From the NCBI GenBank assembly GCA_023634235.1, contig JAMKCF010000044.1:248001-312000 (forward strand): DNA of 64,000 nt, written 5' to 3'. Source of the DNA: Pisaster brevispinus. Lineage: Eukaryota > Echinodermata > Asteroidea > Forcipulatida > Asteriidae. A model generated the notes under the pieces. That model was not told the origin of the DNA. It searched no databases and was given only the letters and a program-made list of their open reading frames with translations. A program made the translations under genes and the position numbers. Position 1 is the first letter of the stretch. Each line of letters starts with the position of its first letter. Shown one piece after another: positions 10,125 to 19,783 of the stretch.

Positions 10125-10505
10125 AATAGTAGTGGCTTCTTACATCAGTCACTCACTGACGCTTAAGGCACTTCAACATTCCGTACTTTCCTGCAAGGTA
10201 TGTGTAGCTACGTTTCTGAAGTATGAGACCTACTCTTTTACATAGCACCATGTAATGGTTTACAAGGTGCTGTGGCGCAATATGTAGCCAATCAAACCAG
10301 GAACACCGGGGCGAACCCCTTCTCTTTTCGAAGTGCACTGTGTTCTTTTACTTGCATTACACAACACACGGGACCAACGGCTTAACGTCCCATCCGAAAG
10401 GACGCCGCAACAATGGTCAAGTGTCTTGTTCCAGGACGCAAGTGTCAGGACCAGGACTCGAACCCACACTCTGCTGATCAGAAACACCACGGTTAGCGCC
10501 TCCTT
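10125..10505 (-). mobile_element. tRNA-Leu-type SINE, minus strand
   Basis: Same family as 45423-45828. Reading the minus strand: B-box GGTTCGAGTCCTGG, the block GACACTTGACCATTGTTGC, AACCATTACATGGTGCTATG, then a 3' part CACTGACTGATG... and TATTATTA tail. The tRNA head's A-box side is truncated at 10490. Inserted in the DDX54 intron. Confidence 0.75.
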
Positions 10506-10843
10506 CTCCTGTCCCCCTTCCTCCTCTTAAACAATCAGCCACTGATTATGTTCCTGAAGGTCTGAGCACAGGTGGGAAGCAGCATCCTGAAAAGTTTGTC
10601 CCCCACTATTTTTGTGTCATCCAACTGGTCTTAAACATTTCCTACCACAAATTCAATGGTGATTTAAGAGCGGCGAAACACTAGCACGTGATCACATCTT
10701 GACCAATCGGAATGAATAAACTCTCCAAGGTATTTATGAATACTGATTCGTGCTGGTCGCTTTTTGGTCCAGTTCCGAACAAATTTTGCAGTTTTGCAAG
10801 TTTTTCATAACAAAAATAAAAATCCTGTAATTGTTCCCCTCAG

Positions 10844-11054
10844 ATCCTTACAATGGCTGGTATTAACTGCACATACACCTACAGTGACCTGGATCATGCG
10901 ACAAGAACAATCAACGTGGCTAAGTTTACTCACAAGAAGACCAAAGTCATGCTGGTGACAGACGTGGCTGCCCGTGGTATAGACATTCCAATGCTGGACA
11001 ATGTCATCAACTTCAATATCCCTGGCAAGCCCAAGCTTTATGTTCATCGAGTTG
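10844..11054 (+). pseudogene. DDX54: DDX54 exon: RecA2 motifs V and part of VI
   Basis: Acceptor TTGTTCCCCTCAG and donor GTAAGT frame 70 open codons: ILTMAGINCTYTYSDLD, then VAKFTHKKTKVMLVTDVAAR, GIDIPMLDNVINFNIPG, ending KLYVHRVG. Motif V (VTDVAARGID) and the first half of motif VI (HRVG) are present. The exon is sound, but the following exons (arginine finger and C-terminal domain) are not found downstream, where LINE fragments begin. Confidence 0.9.
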
Positions 11055-11194
11055 GTAAGTCAGGGTTTTTTTTGGGGGGGGGGTGTGTGAGAGACATCTT
11101 TGAAGGCCACTGTTTTCAGCGGAGGCAAAGTCATTGTATCACAGACTTGTAGAAAAAAATATTGAATAAATTTGTGGCCCACTGCACTCATACC

Positions 11195-11365
11195 CATCTT
11201 CCAGCATGTCCAGTGTGTTGTGTAATGCGTGTAAAAGAACCCAGTACACTTATCATTAAGAGAAAAGGTTGACCCTGGTGTTTTCGGGGGTATGTTTGGC
11301 TGCAGGTTGCGCCACCTTTTAAACCGTTACATGGTGCTATGTAAATAAGTGGGTTTTATGTTTGG
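11195..11365 (+). mobile_element. tRNA-Leu-type SINE body fragment, plus strand
   Basis: GTGTTGTGTAATGCGTGTAA, AAGAACCCAGTACACTTATC, GTTTGGCTGCAGGTTGCGCC and CCGTTACATGGTGCTATGTA match the SINE body at 45,540-45,680 in reverse complement. The tRNA head is missing. Confidence 0.7.
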
Positions 11366-11439
11366 AATATAGCTCCGCAAACCTTGTAGCAAAAAATAGG
11401 AAAAGCTTTGAAACACCAGGTGTGGTAAAGCTTTATATA

Positions 11440-11634
11440 AGACCCGCATACAACCTCCTGACATTCAAAGCACTTCATGGTTCAGCCCCCTCCCTACCTT
11501 CAGAGCATGCTTCAGCACCAGCATGTCAGTGCCAGGTCTGAGGTCATCGGGCAGCATGCTGTTTGTTCCCCGGACTCGCCTTGCCACTTATGGTGAGAGG
11601 GCCTTTTCTAACATTGCCCCATCAGTCTGGATGT
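11440..11634 (+). mobile_element. CR1/L2-like LINE 3' coding fragment
   Basis: Plus-strand frames encode LLTFKALHGSAPS and, after a frameshift, LRSSGSMLFVPRTRLATYGE followed by RAFSNIAPSVW. This is the conserved C-terminal stretch of CR1/L2/Rex-type LINE reverse transcriptases (tYK.LHG.AP ... vPR..l.t.G.raFs..aP..WN). It stops abruptly at about 11634, where minus-strand R2-type sequence begins. Confidence 0.7.
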
Positions 11635-11635
11635 T

Positions 11636-13922
11636 AAAGTCCCAGAGGATCTTGACCTGGTCGGTATCTACAACTTTATCCGAAACATGCTCGTACCATT
11701 TTGCAGTCACTTGGACACCATTCTTTTTACACAGATCCCAGTGAATCACTTTGGCCAACTTGTCGTGTCTTCCTTTGTACTCCGTCTGGGCCATCATACT
11801 CCATTCACTGACAATATGAAATACAGTCTCCTCCGCCTTATTACACATTCTGCACATAGGAGAGACATTTGCTTTTTCTATCCTTGCCTTCATTACATTT
11901 GTCCTTAGAGACTGGTCTTGTGCCGCAGTAATCAAGCCCTCTGTTTCCTTCTTAAGTTCTACGCTCTTTAACCTATTCCAGGACTTGCTGCTGGCAACTT
12001 CTTCAGTGCATCTCAAGAACTGGCCATGAAATGGTTTGTTCCGCCAATCTTGATGTCTTTCCTCTTTCCTTTGCCTCTTGTACTCCTTCGGCCCAACTTC
12101 GCCCGCCTTTGTGTACTTCTGCGCAACTTTCAACAAGCTCTCCTCAGTCCTCCTAATATGACAATGTAAGCTCCTGCGCTCGATGTTGACACTGTCTGCC
12201 ATACTTAGCAACCCCCTATCGCCCTCTGACCTCGGAAGATAAAGTCTGCTCACATTCGCCCGCGGATGAAGCATACCATTCATGGTCATCAGTTTTCTCA
12301 TTCTCCTGTCCATGACATCTAGATCTTCCTTAGTCCACTCGACAATACCCGCACTATACCTCATCAAAGACACGGCCCATGTGTTATTTGCCTTAACCAT
12401 GTTCCCCCTTTCAGTTTCGACTACAAATATTTCTTTACCTGTCTGATGTACTCTGCCCTCAACCTCACCTTTGATTCCTCGTGAAGGACATGGTTCGATT
12501 CAAGTACACCAAGATACCGATAACTCTCTTCCTCAGCCAAAGCCCTCATCTGTGCACCATCTGGCAGAACAATACCGTCGGAATGTACCCTCTTTCCCCT
12601 CTTCATGGTCATTGAAGCACACTTCTCCAGGCCAAACTGCATCCCGATGTCATCACTGAAAATCCTGACAGTCTGCAACAAACAATCGATCTCCACCTCA
12701 TTCTTTGCAAATCGTCCGTAAAAAGCAGATGGTTGATCTTACATCCGTCCTTCTTCATTTCATAACCTGCACTCACCTTCCTCAGAATCATCGACAGGGG
12801 CATCAGTGCCAGAACAAACAGGAGCGGAGACAGAGAGTCACCTTGGAAAATCCCTCTTCTTATGCATACCTTGCCCAGACTAGCAATTTTTGGCCGTCAG
12901 ATTAGTTCGCCATGTCTTCATGCTCTCACCTAGAAGACGCTTTACTGCATCAGCCACTCCAACCATATCCAGGCATTCCATTATCCACGTGTGCGTTACC
13001 ATGTCATACGGCTTCTTGTAATCGATCCACGCCATTGCCAAGTTCGTCTTTCTGCTCCTGCAGTCCTTCAGTACAGCTTTATTGATGATAAGTTGATCCT
13101 TCGTACCTTTGGACTGCTTCTTTCAGCCTTTCTGCTCCTCTGGAAACAACTGCTGGTCATCCATATGACGATAGAGGTCTTCTGCAATCATACTGGTCAA
13201 GAGTTTATACATCGCAGGTAAGCACGTGATTGGTCTATAGTTACTAGCAATGTTACCTTTCTTAACATCCTTCATGATCAGAACCGTTCTTGCCTCAGTC
13301 ATCCAACATGGGACCTTACCATGTCTTAGACAGTCTTGCAATTGTAGGGAAGTTCTTCAACCAGTACCCATGCACGTGGTCTGGACCAGGGGCTTTCCAA
13401 TTTGGCACTTTCTTTACCTGTCTCTTTACCTTGTCCACATCAATCTGGAACCCTTTTTGCTGTTGTAGGCCTCTCAATTCATCTTTCATGCCCGTTAGCC
13501 ATTCCGCTTGTCGATTGTGCTGTACTGGTCGGTCCCAAATACCACCCCAGAAAGTTCTTGCCTCTGCTGGTTTCGGGCCCACTTTTTATTGTCAGCCTTC
13601 CCGTCCAATTCCTTAAACAACTGACGCTGATTGGTGTTAAATAACCTATTCAGATGAAACTGCTTAACTCAGTCATCATACCTCTTTACTTTTGCAGCCC
13701 TAGCCTTAACCCTTTGTTTTATTTCCTGATTACAACACTCACCCCTTACCTTTGACATTGTACTTTGTCATGACTGCATTCCTCAAGTCTGAACCTTTCA
13801 ATAAACCCTTATTCATTTGCTCTATTCTGCTGAGATCTTTTCGCAAGTCTTTAATTTGACCCTCCAGTCGACGTTTCCACCATGGCGAACTGTTTTCTTG
13901 TTTTGATTGTGATGCCTTCACC
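11636..13922 (-). mobile_element. R2-type non-LTR retrotransposon remnant
   Basis: Read right to left, frames encode ENSSPWWKRRLEGQIKDLRK, NWKAPGPDHVHGYWLKNF, SNYRPITCLPAMYKLLTSM, the catalytic LLFTDDLQRM (canonical FADD), TVRIFSDDIGMQFGLEKC, then a 270-residue ORF (12400-11588) with NTWAVSLMRYSAGIVEWTKE and CRMCNKAEETVFHIVSE. The C-terminal Cys/His element upstream of an ILWDFNIQTD segment is typical of site-specific LINEs with a restriction-like endonuclease. The ORF is broken into at least four frames, and the last cysteine of the C-C-H-C cluster is Trp. No active element. The clade is inferred from motifs only. Confidence 0.78.
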
Positions 13923-13926
13923 CCTT

Positions 13927-14009
13927 CACGGTGAGGAATCGGCCCTGCACAAGTGCAAGGAGCGCAATTCCGGCGAGAGCGGAGCATCTCGCAGCCGCAA
14001 AGGGATCCA
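13927..14009 (+). pseudogene. CTR9: Stray copy of part of a CTR9 C-terminal exon
   Basis: GGTGAGGAATCGGCCCTGCA through CGCAAAGGGATCC repeats, with few changes, the start of the exon at 17480-17669 (GEEPALHKRKERKSGESGAS there, [20 protein letters not shown] here). At about 14008 it passes without an intron into the exon coding [11 protein letters not shown]. The R2-type element ends just upstream. This is a rearrangement scar: 3'-exon sequence placed directly in front of an earlier exon. Confidence 0.8.
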
Positions 14010-14156
14010 TAGCGGTGCTGAAGGACGAGAAGAGTCACTTGAAGATGGTACTGAGCACGGTGTCTGAGCTGGAGACGGCCCTATGCTTCTTCACGTACCT
14101 CAGTAAACACGGTGATCCGATGAATTTCATCTGGCCCAGGCCGTGGTCGAGGCAAG
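14010..14156 (+). pseudogene. CTR9: CTR9 exon: last TPR-region helices
   Basis: Encodes [20 protein letters not shown] and [12 protein letters not shown], then, one frame over, [17 protein letters not shown] single missing base in TTC(G)ATCTGGCC accounts for the shift. The 5' part of the natural exon is absent, replaced by the stray copy of a later exon. The donor GTAAGG is good and the next exon supplies the completing base for Arg-Gln. Confidence 0.85.
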
Positions 14157-14327
14157 GTAAGGGGACAGACATCCAAACTTCAACCTTCAACCTTTTAGAA
14201 TTTGGTTCCTTCTTGAAGCGTTTCAGATCTTCGATTCCATCCTGAAGCCTTTCAAAACTTGATTTCCTTTCTGAAGTCTTTTAGAATTTTGATCGGATGA
14301 AATTTTATCTGGCTCAGGCAGTGGTAG

Positions 14328-15425
14328 GGGCAAAGTAATAATATACAGTCTTATATAGTGCACAAACCTTTCAATAAATTACTTGAGGGGCTTGAAAAAC
14401 AGAAACATTATTTTTTAAGACAAAAATTAAGTTTGTTGAATTATGAGACTGATTTATGAAGCACCTTTTAAGGATTAACAAGGTGCTGCAGCGCATTCAG
14501 CAGCCACTGCCAGAAATACCGGGGCAAACCCCGTCTCTTAGGATTAACAAGGTGCTGCGGCGCATTCAGCAGCCACTGCCAGAAATACCGGGGCAAACCC
14601 CGTCTCTTAGGATTAACAAGGTGCTGCGGTGCATTCAGCAGCCACTGCCAGAAATACCGGGGCAAACCCCGTCCCTTAGGATTAACAAGGTGCTGCGGTG
14701 CATTCAGCAGCCACTGCCAGAAATACCGGGGCAAACCCCATCTCTTAGGATTAACAAGGTGCTGCGGTGCATTCAGCAGCCACTGCCAGAAATACCGGGG
14801 CAAACCCCATCTCTTAGGATTAACAAGGTGCTGCGGTGCATTCAGCAGCCACTGCCAGAAATACCGGGGCAAACCCCATCTCTTAGGATTAACAAGGTGC
14901 TGCGGCGCATTCAGCAGCCACTGCCAGAAATACCGGGGCAAACCCCATCTCTTAGGATTAACAAGGTGCTGCGGTGCATTCAGCAGCCACTGCCAGAAAT
15001 ACCGGGGCAAACCCCATCTCTTAGGATTAACAAGGTGCTGCGGCGCATTCAGCAGCCACTGCCAGAAATACCGGGGCAAACCCCGTCTCTTAGGATTAAC
15101 AAGGTGCTGCGGTGCATTCAGCAGCCACTGCCAGAAATACCGGGGCAAACCCCGTCTCTTAGGATTAACAAGGTGCTGCGGCGCATTCAGCAGCCACTGC
15201 CAGAAATACCGGGGCAAACCTCGTCTCTTAGCAATAAATGTAACTGGGTTCTTTGACGTGTGTTACATAACACATTGGACCTAGGGCTTTACATCCCATC
15301 CAAAGGACGAAGCAACAATGGTTAAGTGTCCAAGACTTGGATTTGAACCAACGCTACGCTCATCAGAAACACCAGAGCTTGAGTCTGGTGCTCTTAACCG
15401 TGTGGCCTCGACACGGTTATAAACT
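14328..15425 (-). mobile_element. tRNA-Leu-type SINE with an internally amplified segment
   Basis: The right part (15235-15425, minus strand) is a SINE head: TGGCCACACGGTTAAGAGCA, CTCAAGCTCTGGTGTTTCTG and GGTTCAAATCCAAG. The left edge (14335-14365, TAATAATATACAGTCTTATA) fits its AT-rich 3' end. In between, the body segment normally present once is replaced by the 69-bp array. Lies in a CTR9 intron. Confidence 0.7.
14467..15233. repeat. 69-bp tandem array, 11 units
   Basis: Units of 69 bp: TTAGGATTAACAAGGTGCTG, CGG(C/T)GCATTCAGCAGCCACT, GCCAGAAATACCGGGGCAAA, CCCC(G/A)TCTC. The unit is homologous to one SINE-body segment (TTTACAAGGTGCTGTGGCGC ... ACCGGGGCGAAC at 10258-10325 and 45560-45625). 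Since 69 = 3 x 23, both strands carry open frames of 249-266 codons with a 23-residue period. These are repeat artefacts, not protein evidence. Confidence 0.95.
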
Positions 15426-15556
15426 TTCCACGTCATTTCACGTTTAAATTTTTGGAGTAGCTTCCTAGTAATAAAAATTATCAGTCCAAATTAACTAACT
15501 TTTTTTTAAAATTTATTAATTTATTATTTATTTATATTTTTTTCTATCCTGGGCAG

Positions 15557-15692
15557 GCAATGCTCTGATCTTCTAAGTCAGGCCCAGTACCCCGTTGGAC
15601 AAGCAAGGCGTCAAGACAAGGAAGAAAGAGTCTTAAGACAACGTCAAGATCAAGAACGAGAAGCACGCAGGCAGAAACAGATGGAGGAACAT
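15557..15692 (+). pseudogene. CTR9: CTR9 exon: start of coiled-coil
   Basis: Follows ATCCTGGGCAG and encodes [20 protein letters not shown], then [20 protein letters not shown] to [21 protein letters not shown] is a hallmark of CTR9; the Arg/Glu/Gln-rich stretch is the coiled-coil. The exon is open and well spliced. Confidence 0.88.
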
Positions 15693-16459
15693 GTAAAGAA
15701 CAAGCCTTTTTTTAACATTTGGTATAATCTGGGCACAAAAACCAAACAGTGATGATTCTTTGTTACAGACAGACCATGATTTTGCAGGGCCACCAGTAGA
15801 AAACTATCAGTCAATTATTTCTTGAACTATTCTGTTTTTGTTCTAATATTATTAAACAGCTACTCGAGCAAATAATTCTTAACGGTAATGCTATTAAAAT
15901 GTGTTTATAATGTGTTTGTTTATAATTTAATTGTAATTTTTAAAATACCGTTACACTTCTGAATTTTCATATTTTTCGATCAAAAAATTAGGCCCCAATC
16001 GCTTCACGGTTTTGAAAAACTAGCTACACCTCTGCCACTGATGGCATGCGTCAAAATAACAATTCCATGACGTCATGTGTGGGATGTTGCGTTGTTATAC
16101 CTCCATGTTGCAACAAAGCAGCTATACAAAACGGAGCGCCCTTATATGACGCAATATGAGTGATGATGTAACAGAGCTTTTCACAAATCTTTCTGAAGTA
16201 AAGCACAGAACAAGGGTGTTCAAAAATTATTGTGGGTTTTTTTTTACATCTAAAATCTGTAAATCTCAAGTGAACTCAATTTCCTTATTGATTGGAAACA
16301 TTTCAAATGAATTTCAGCAAAGATGAGTTGTATCCGTTTTTTGTTTGAGCTGGTCTTTAACGATTAACCTCTTTTGGTAGCACTGTTTTGTACTTTGTAC
16401 AGTTTTGCTTGTTTTGATGAATGCCATTTTCTTGTGTAGTTTGTATTACTCGATTCCAG

Positions 16460-16600
16460 ATGGCCCGTCAACAAAAAGTGGAACAGCGAAGTAAAGAGCA
16501 GATGGAGAAGACAGCTCAGTTCATTGAGAAAACCAAAAACATCCTTGTGGTTACTGAACCTGAACCTGTCCGCAAAGGAGGTGGTGGTAGGCGTGGAAAG
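16460..16600 (+). pseudogene. CTR9: CTR9 exon: coiled-coil end and glycine-rich segment
   Basis: Acceptor CGATTCCAG. Encodes MARQQKVEQRSKEQMEKTAQ, FIEKTKNILVVTEPEPVRKG and GGGRRGK, matching the CTR9 tail. The donor would be AAG/GTTGGA, which is poor; without splicing the frame reads VGQI-stop. The ATG at the exon start is internal methionine, not a gene start. Confidence 0.85.
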
Positions 16601-17003
16601 GTTGGACAAATTTGATTTCAATTATTTGTAAAAACGAATGCTCATTGGAACTTCTTTATTTATTCATGATTACTTTTGACCTAGATTAGTCCTTTATTTC
16701 TGTGTAAACAGAGACAAATATTTTATTCTGAGGTATAAAGAGAATATATAACACAACAGTTTAATGTAAGATTATTAAATTTGTATGAATAACTATGACA
16801 AAAATATTTGTGAGGCTGAATTAGTTACGATTGAAATAGCAAAATGATTCATTTGAAAGGTTCTCTGGATCATATGAAACAGTGTAATGAATAATCATAG
16901 ATGATTCTATGGATAATCATGGTTGAGTCTATGAATAATCATGAATGAGTCTATGGATAATCATGAGGCATTAATACTCATGAGGTTGAATTCTTCATGA
17001 TAG

Positions 17004-17140
17004 AAATCCAAGGGCGAGATATACAGCGAGGGCAGTGACAGTGAGATGGACACGGGAGAAGCCAAACCCCGAAAGAAGCAGCGAAGTGACGATGAAGGAG
17101 ACGGCGATGGGAAATGAGAAAATAAGGCCAAGAAAAGAAG
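17004..17140 (+). pseudogene. CTR9: CTR9 exon: acidic/basic tail, with in-frame stop
   Basis: After CTTCATGATAG the frame reads KSKGEIYSEGSDSEMDTGEA, KPRKKQRSDDEGDGDGK, TGA (17115-17117), ENKAKKRR. The composition and position fit the disordered nuclear-localising tail of CTR9. The stop, followed by 8 more conserved-type basic codons, and a weak GTTAGA donor indicate decay. Confidence 0.78.
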
Positions 17141-17479
17141 GTTAGAAATAAACTAACAAAGAAACTCTTAAAATTTGTAAACAAATGTTTTCAGCTATGA
17201 CCATTGGAACACGAGAAATTTTCAAAAACTGAGTCAGGGCAAAAGTTTTAAGTACTCTAGTAGGTTTGTTGATTTGGTTATTTTCCAGTAGATAAGATTC
17301 TTATGAAAATAGGGGGGGTGGAAGTGTCTCCAACCTCATGTCAAAACTGATCATTAAAGTAAGAAAGCAAAAGTCCAAAGAAGAATTTTCAGGTATAAAA
17401 TGATGTTGAAGAGTGTCTCCTTAACACAAATGAACTATTTACTTTATCTTCTCATTAAACCAAACCTCGTAAGACATAA

Positions 17480-17669
17480 GACGGTGAGGAACCGGCCCTG
17501 CACAAGCGTAAGGAGCGCAAGTCTGGCGAGAGCGGAGCATCTCGCAGCCGCAAAGGGATCCGAGAATCTCGGATTGAAGAGGAGAAGCCTGGCAAGTTTA
17601 AGTCCAAGGCTATCGTGTCTTCTAGTGAGTCGGACTCAGAGGGAGAGAGGCTTCAGATTGATCAGACCA
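17480..17669 (+). pseudogene. CTR9: CTR9 exon: conserved tail block
   Basis: Encodes [69 protein letters not shown]. The KSKAI(V/I)SSS block is the best-conserved piece of the CTR9 tail. Open in the correct frame; the overlapping 128-codon ORF in another frame is a shadow. Source of the 83-bp copy at 13927. Confidence 0.85.
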
Positions 17670-18120
17670 GGTCAGTTCATTTCAGGTTTTTTCTATCTCT
17701 CTATCAAAGGGACACATTGGGCGCTCTGGGATATAAAAAACATTTGTTTTGAAATGAATGTGGTTGGAAAAGTATTTCAACAGTAGACTACAGTGATTCG
17801 CAGAAATATCCCTCGAATTTGTGTGGGTTTTGTGTAAACAGAACACAGTCTTCTGTTTTCTAGAACCAAAGTTTTTTTACTCTACAAAATGGCAGTTTGT
17901 ATGTACCGTTTGTTGTATTTCAAAAGGAAAACTTGTGTTTTTCAATCACAACTCACTAATGACCAAACACATCATTAGGACACCAGACCAAGTAATTTAT
18001 GGCTTGATGTCGTTCTGCTTAGAAACATTGATATCTTCAGAACAAAGCATTAAGATTTATGAAGTTTTACAAAATTACATCCTCTTAAATGATGGCATTC
18101 ATTATTTTATTTCCTTTTTA

Positions 18121-18258
18121 TTTTACTGACAATGAGGAAGCGTCCGGTCAGAAACCGTCACCGTCAAAGAGGAGGCAGCATCTGAAGGAGAGGGGTCAGG
18201 CAGGGAAGAAGTAGGGTTGGACGGAGCGGCGTCTGGTAATGAAGGGGTCGCTGACTGA
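18121..18258 (+). pseudogene. CTR9: CTR9 terminal exon fused to CUB-exon sequence
   Basis: DNEEASGQKPSPSKRR, then in a shifted frame VKEEAASEGEGSGREEVGLD and GAASGNEGVAD-stop: a Ser/Glu/Gly/Asp-rich tail like the CTR9 C-terminus. From GCTGACTGAGGAG onward (about 18250) the DNA matches copy B at 41108, where it lies inside a CUB exon with its own acceptor. The TGA at 18256-18258 may therefore belong to the CUB sequence rather than to CTR9. Confidence 0.65.
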
Positions 18259-18414
18259 GGAGACCTCCTGTCTGTCAACTTCCATTGGACTATCCACCAG
18301 ATGCCAAGTGTCAGTGGCTGAAACACTCGCAATTAGACGTCAGGGTTCAGATTGTTTTCAGTGAGCTCAAGTTGGAAAAACTTGGCAGGAAGCTGCACAT
18401 CTGACTACTTCAAG
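18250..18414 (+). pseudogene. CUB domain N-terminal half exon N1 (copy A)
   Basis: The frame YPPDAKCQWLKHSQLDVRVQ followed by IVFSELKLEKLGRKLH is a typical CUB first half (YP...C.W.I...V.I.F.E..LE). DYFK follows one frame over, so a base is missing. The donor position reads ATCAG instead of GTCAG. The upstream exon part is replaced by CTR9 tail sequence. CUB domains are secreted or extracellular protein-binding modules. Decayed. Confidence 0.72.
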
Positions 18415-18744
18415 ATCAGAATCTTTCTCCTTAAGATTTAAACAACTTGTGAAATATGTTTCAAATATTTCCCATTGAATTTGATTGGCTGAGAGAACAA
18501 TCTCTTATAACCTGCCCACACTTTTTTGTTCACAAAAGCAATTTTCAATCAATTTGTTCTAGAGACAATCTTACAATGCTGAAATGATCTCAGATTTATA
18601 ATTTTAAAAATGTTGATCATTTTGTTGCAAATCCACCAATCAGTGAAATAATGTTTACATTTTTTCCCACTTCTTAAAGAAAACTGTTTTAAAGATATTC
18701 AGATGTATTTTTGACAATTCTTGATTTTATTGTCTGAATTACAG

Positions 18745-18916
18745 CCGAGTGATTTGACGACGGACCAGAACGTCAACCTGTGCGGCCAGCTTGGCCCAAT
18801 CGACCGGTCATCCATCGGGAGTGAAGTCCTGCTGGAGTTTGTCTCTGATGAATCAAACTCCTTTCCAGGATACTCAGCTTGTTATACGGTGTTGCCATGG
18901 ATCCCTGACTCTCCAT
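18745..18916 (+). pseudogene. CUB domain C-terminal half exon (copy A)
   Basis: Acceptor TGTCTGAATTACAG in phase 0; open frame PSDLTTDQNVNLCGQLGPID, RSSIGSEVLLEFVSDESNSF, PGYSACYTVLPWIPDSP. LCG..GP...SIGSEVLLEFVSDES....GYSA.Y is the classic second half of a CUB domain. The donor is CCAT/GTTTGT in phase 1. About 85% of residues equal copy B by eye. This is one of the few undamaged exons here, but its partners are broken. Confidence 0.78.
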
Positions 18917-19433
18917 GTTTGTTGAGAAATGGGTGTTAAATCTCGGTGTAGGCAGTAAAAGTACCTTATTTTCCTTCATACTTGACGCGGCTTATCTGAC
19001 TTCCACAGGTGCAACAAAATCACTGCGTCTTTTCTAATGGTGTGTCTTATCTGGTATCACTATAGATCATTGTGATGATAACTATGTGAAATGAAATTTA
19101 TCCTGTGAATTAAGCCTTTCATTTGCTCAGGGTAATGTTGTCACATTATTTAAAGTAGCAGTTATTGCTGCATTGCAAATAAACATAACCAAAGGAACTG
19201 ATTACTGTTGGAGAGAGCACAGCAGTCTTTTGAATGTGATATCTAATTTTGTCATCTTTACCATCTTATATTACTAGTAGTTGAGTACAAAGAAAGACAC
19301 AGGTTTTCTCGTAGTTAGGCGCTAACAGCGTTTGTGTGTTCTGTGGGAAATCCTGTAGATATGGGTTCAAGACAAAAGCGTTGAGTTTTAAAACCGATTA
19401 TCTCTGAACTTTTCAAATTTCAGCGTAGTGTGT

Positions 19434-19621
19434 CAAGGTCTTCCATGTGCCAGCCCTTGCCATATCTCTGACCGAAGACCTGCCTACAAAGTACACTACA
19501 CCTCCTTCCAGCAGACTGTGGCTGTCAGATCCTCTTTACTCTCCCTCCAGAAGAGACTGCACTTCTCGTCATTCATGAGCTTGTGATACCCGATGCTCAC
19601 TGCGAGAAACATTATTTTGAG
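19434..19621 (+). pseudogene. CUB domain N-terminal half exon N3 (copy A)
   Basis: Acceptor TTTCAAATTTCAG. Frame CVKVFHVPALAISLTEDLPT then KYTTPPSS; after a shift, DCGCQILFTLPPEETALLVI and HELVIPDAHCEKHYFE. This fits the CUB pattern C...G....SP...Y.....C.W.I..P......I..L.I....C...Y.E. The junction in the middle is frameshifted, a TAG follows the acceptor, and the donor GT has become TT. Its paralogue lies at 40575-40711. Confidence 0.62.
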
Positions 19622-19783
19622 TTACTTTTTATCAAGTTAATGTTGCAAAGCAATTTTTATTTACTGGAGTGTACAGACTAGCAATGTTACGCACAGAGTG
19701 GAGGCTTCTGGGAATAATAGCAGGCAGTAGACTTACCAGGTACATCCATTGTCTTCGGAGATGTGTGCATGCTCAGTACTATG

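Larger units (their letters stand above)
6958..11054 (+). pseudogene. DDX54: DDX54-type DEAD-box RNA helicase, partial and disrupted
   Basis: Five plus-strand exons (6958-7084, about 7601-7662, 8186-8276, 9663-9791, 10844-11054) match DDX54, a nucleolar DEAD-box helicase of ribosome biogenesis and nuclear-receptor corepression, in the correct order. Recognisable pieces are the N-terminal EPDTRELV and [10 protein letters not shown], the Q-motif region GIMKKGYKIPTPIQ, the inter-domain segment, and RecA2 with VVFMATKHH and motif V (VTDVAARGID). The exons for Walker A (GSGKT), DEAD and SAT are absent: only about 520 bp, filled with repeats, lie between exons 2 and 3. Nothing after the start of motif VI (HRVG) is present. 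The protein could not bind or hydrolyse ATP. Introns are kept, so this is not a retrocopy. A misassembly that dropped sequence is the alternative. Confidence 0.85.
13927..18258 (+). pseudogene. CTR9: CTR9 (Paf1 complex) C-terminal part, disrupted
   Basis: CTR9 is the TPR scaffold of the Paf1 complex, which travels with RNA polymerase II. Plus-strand exons here cover the end of the TPR region, the coiled-coil and the charged tail: 14010-14156, 15557-15692, 16460-16600, 17004-17140, 17480-17669 and about 18121-18258. Diagnostic peptides are [39 protein letters not shown] and KFKSKAIVSSSESDSE. A one-base deletion occurs after GDPMNF, an in-frame TGA at 17115-17117, a weak GTTGGA donor at 16601, and a frameshift in the last exon. 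The N-terminal and central parts are not upstream; they lie at 51-64 kb. Confidence 0.87.

Noticed and set aside
11588..12400. 270-codon minus-strand ORF as a host gene
   Set aside because: The content is reverse-transcriptase C-terminal sequence of a LINE, continuing from broken frames upstream.
14456..15256. 266-codon ORF (and 249 codons on the minus strand)
   Set aside because: Entirely made of the 69-bp repeat derived from a SINE; the length being a multiple of three explains both open strands.
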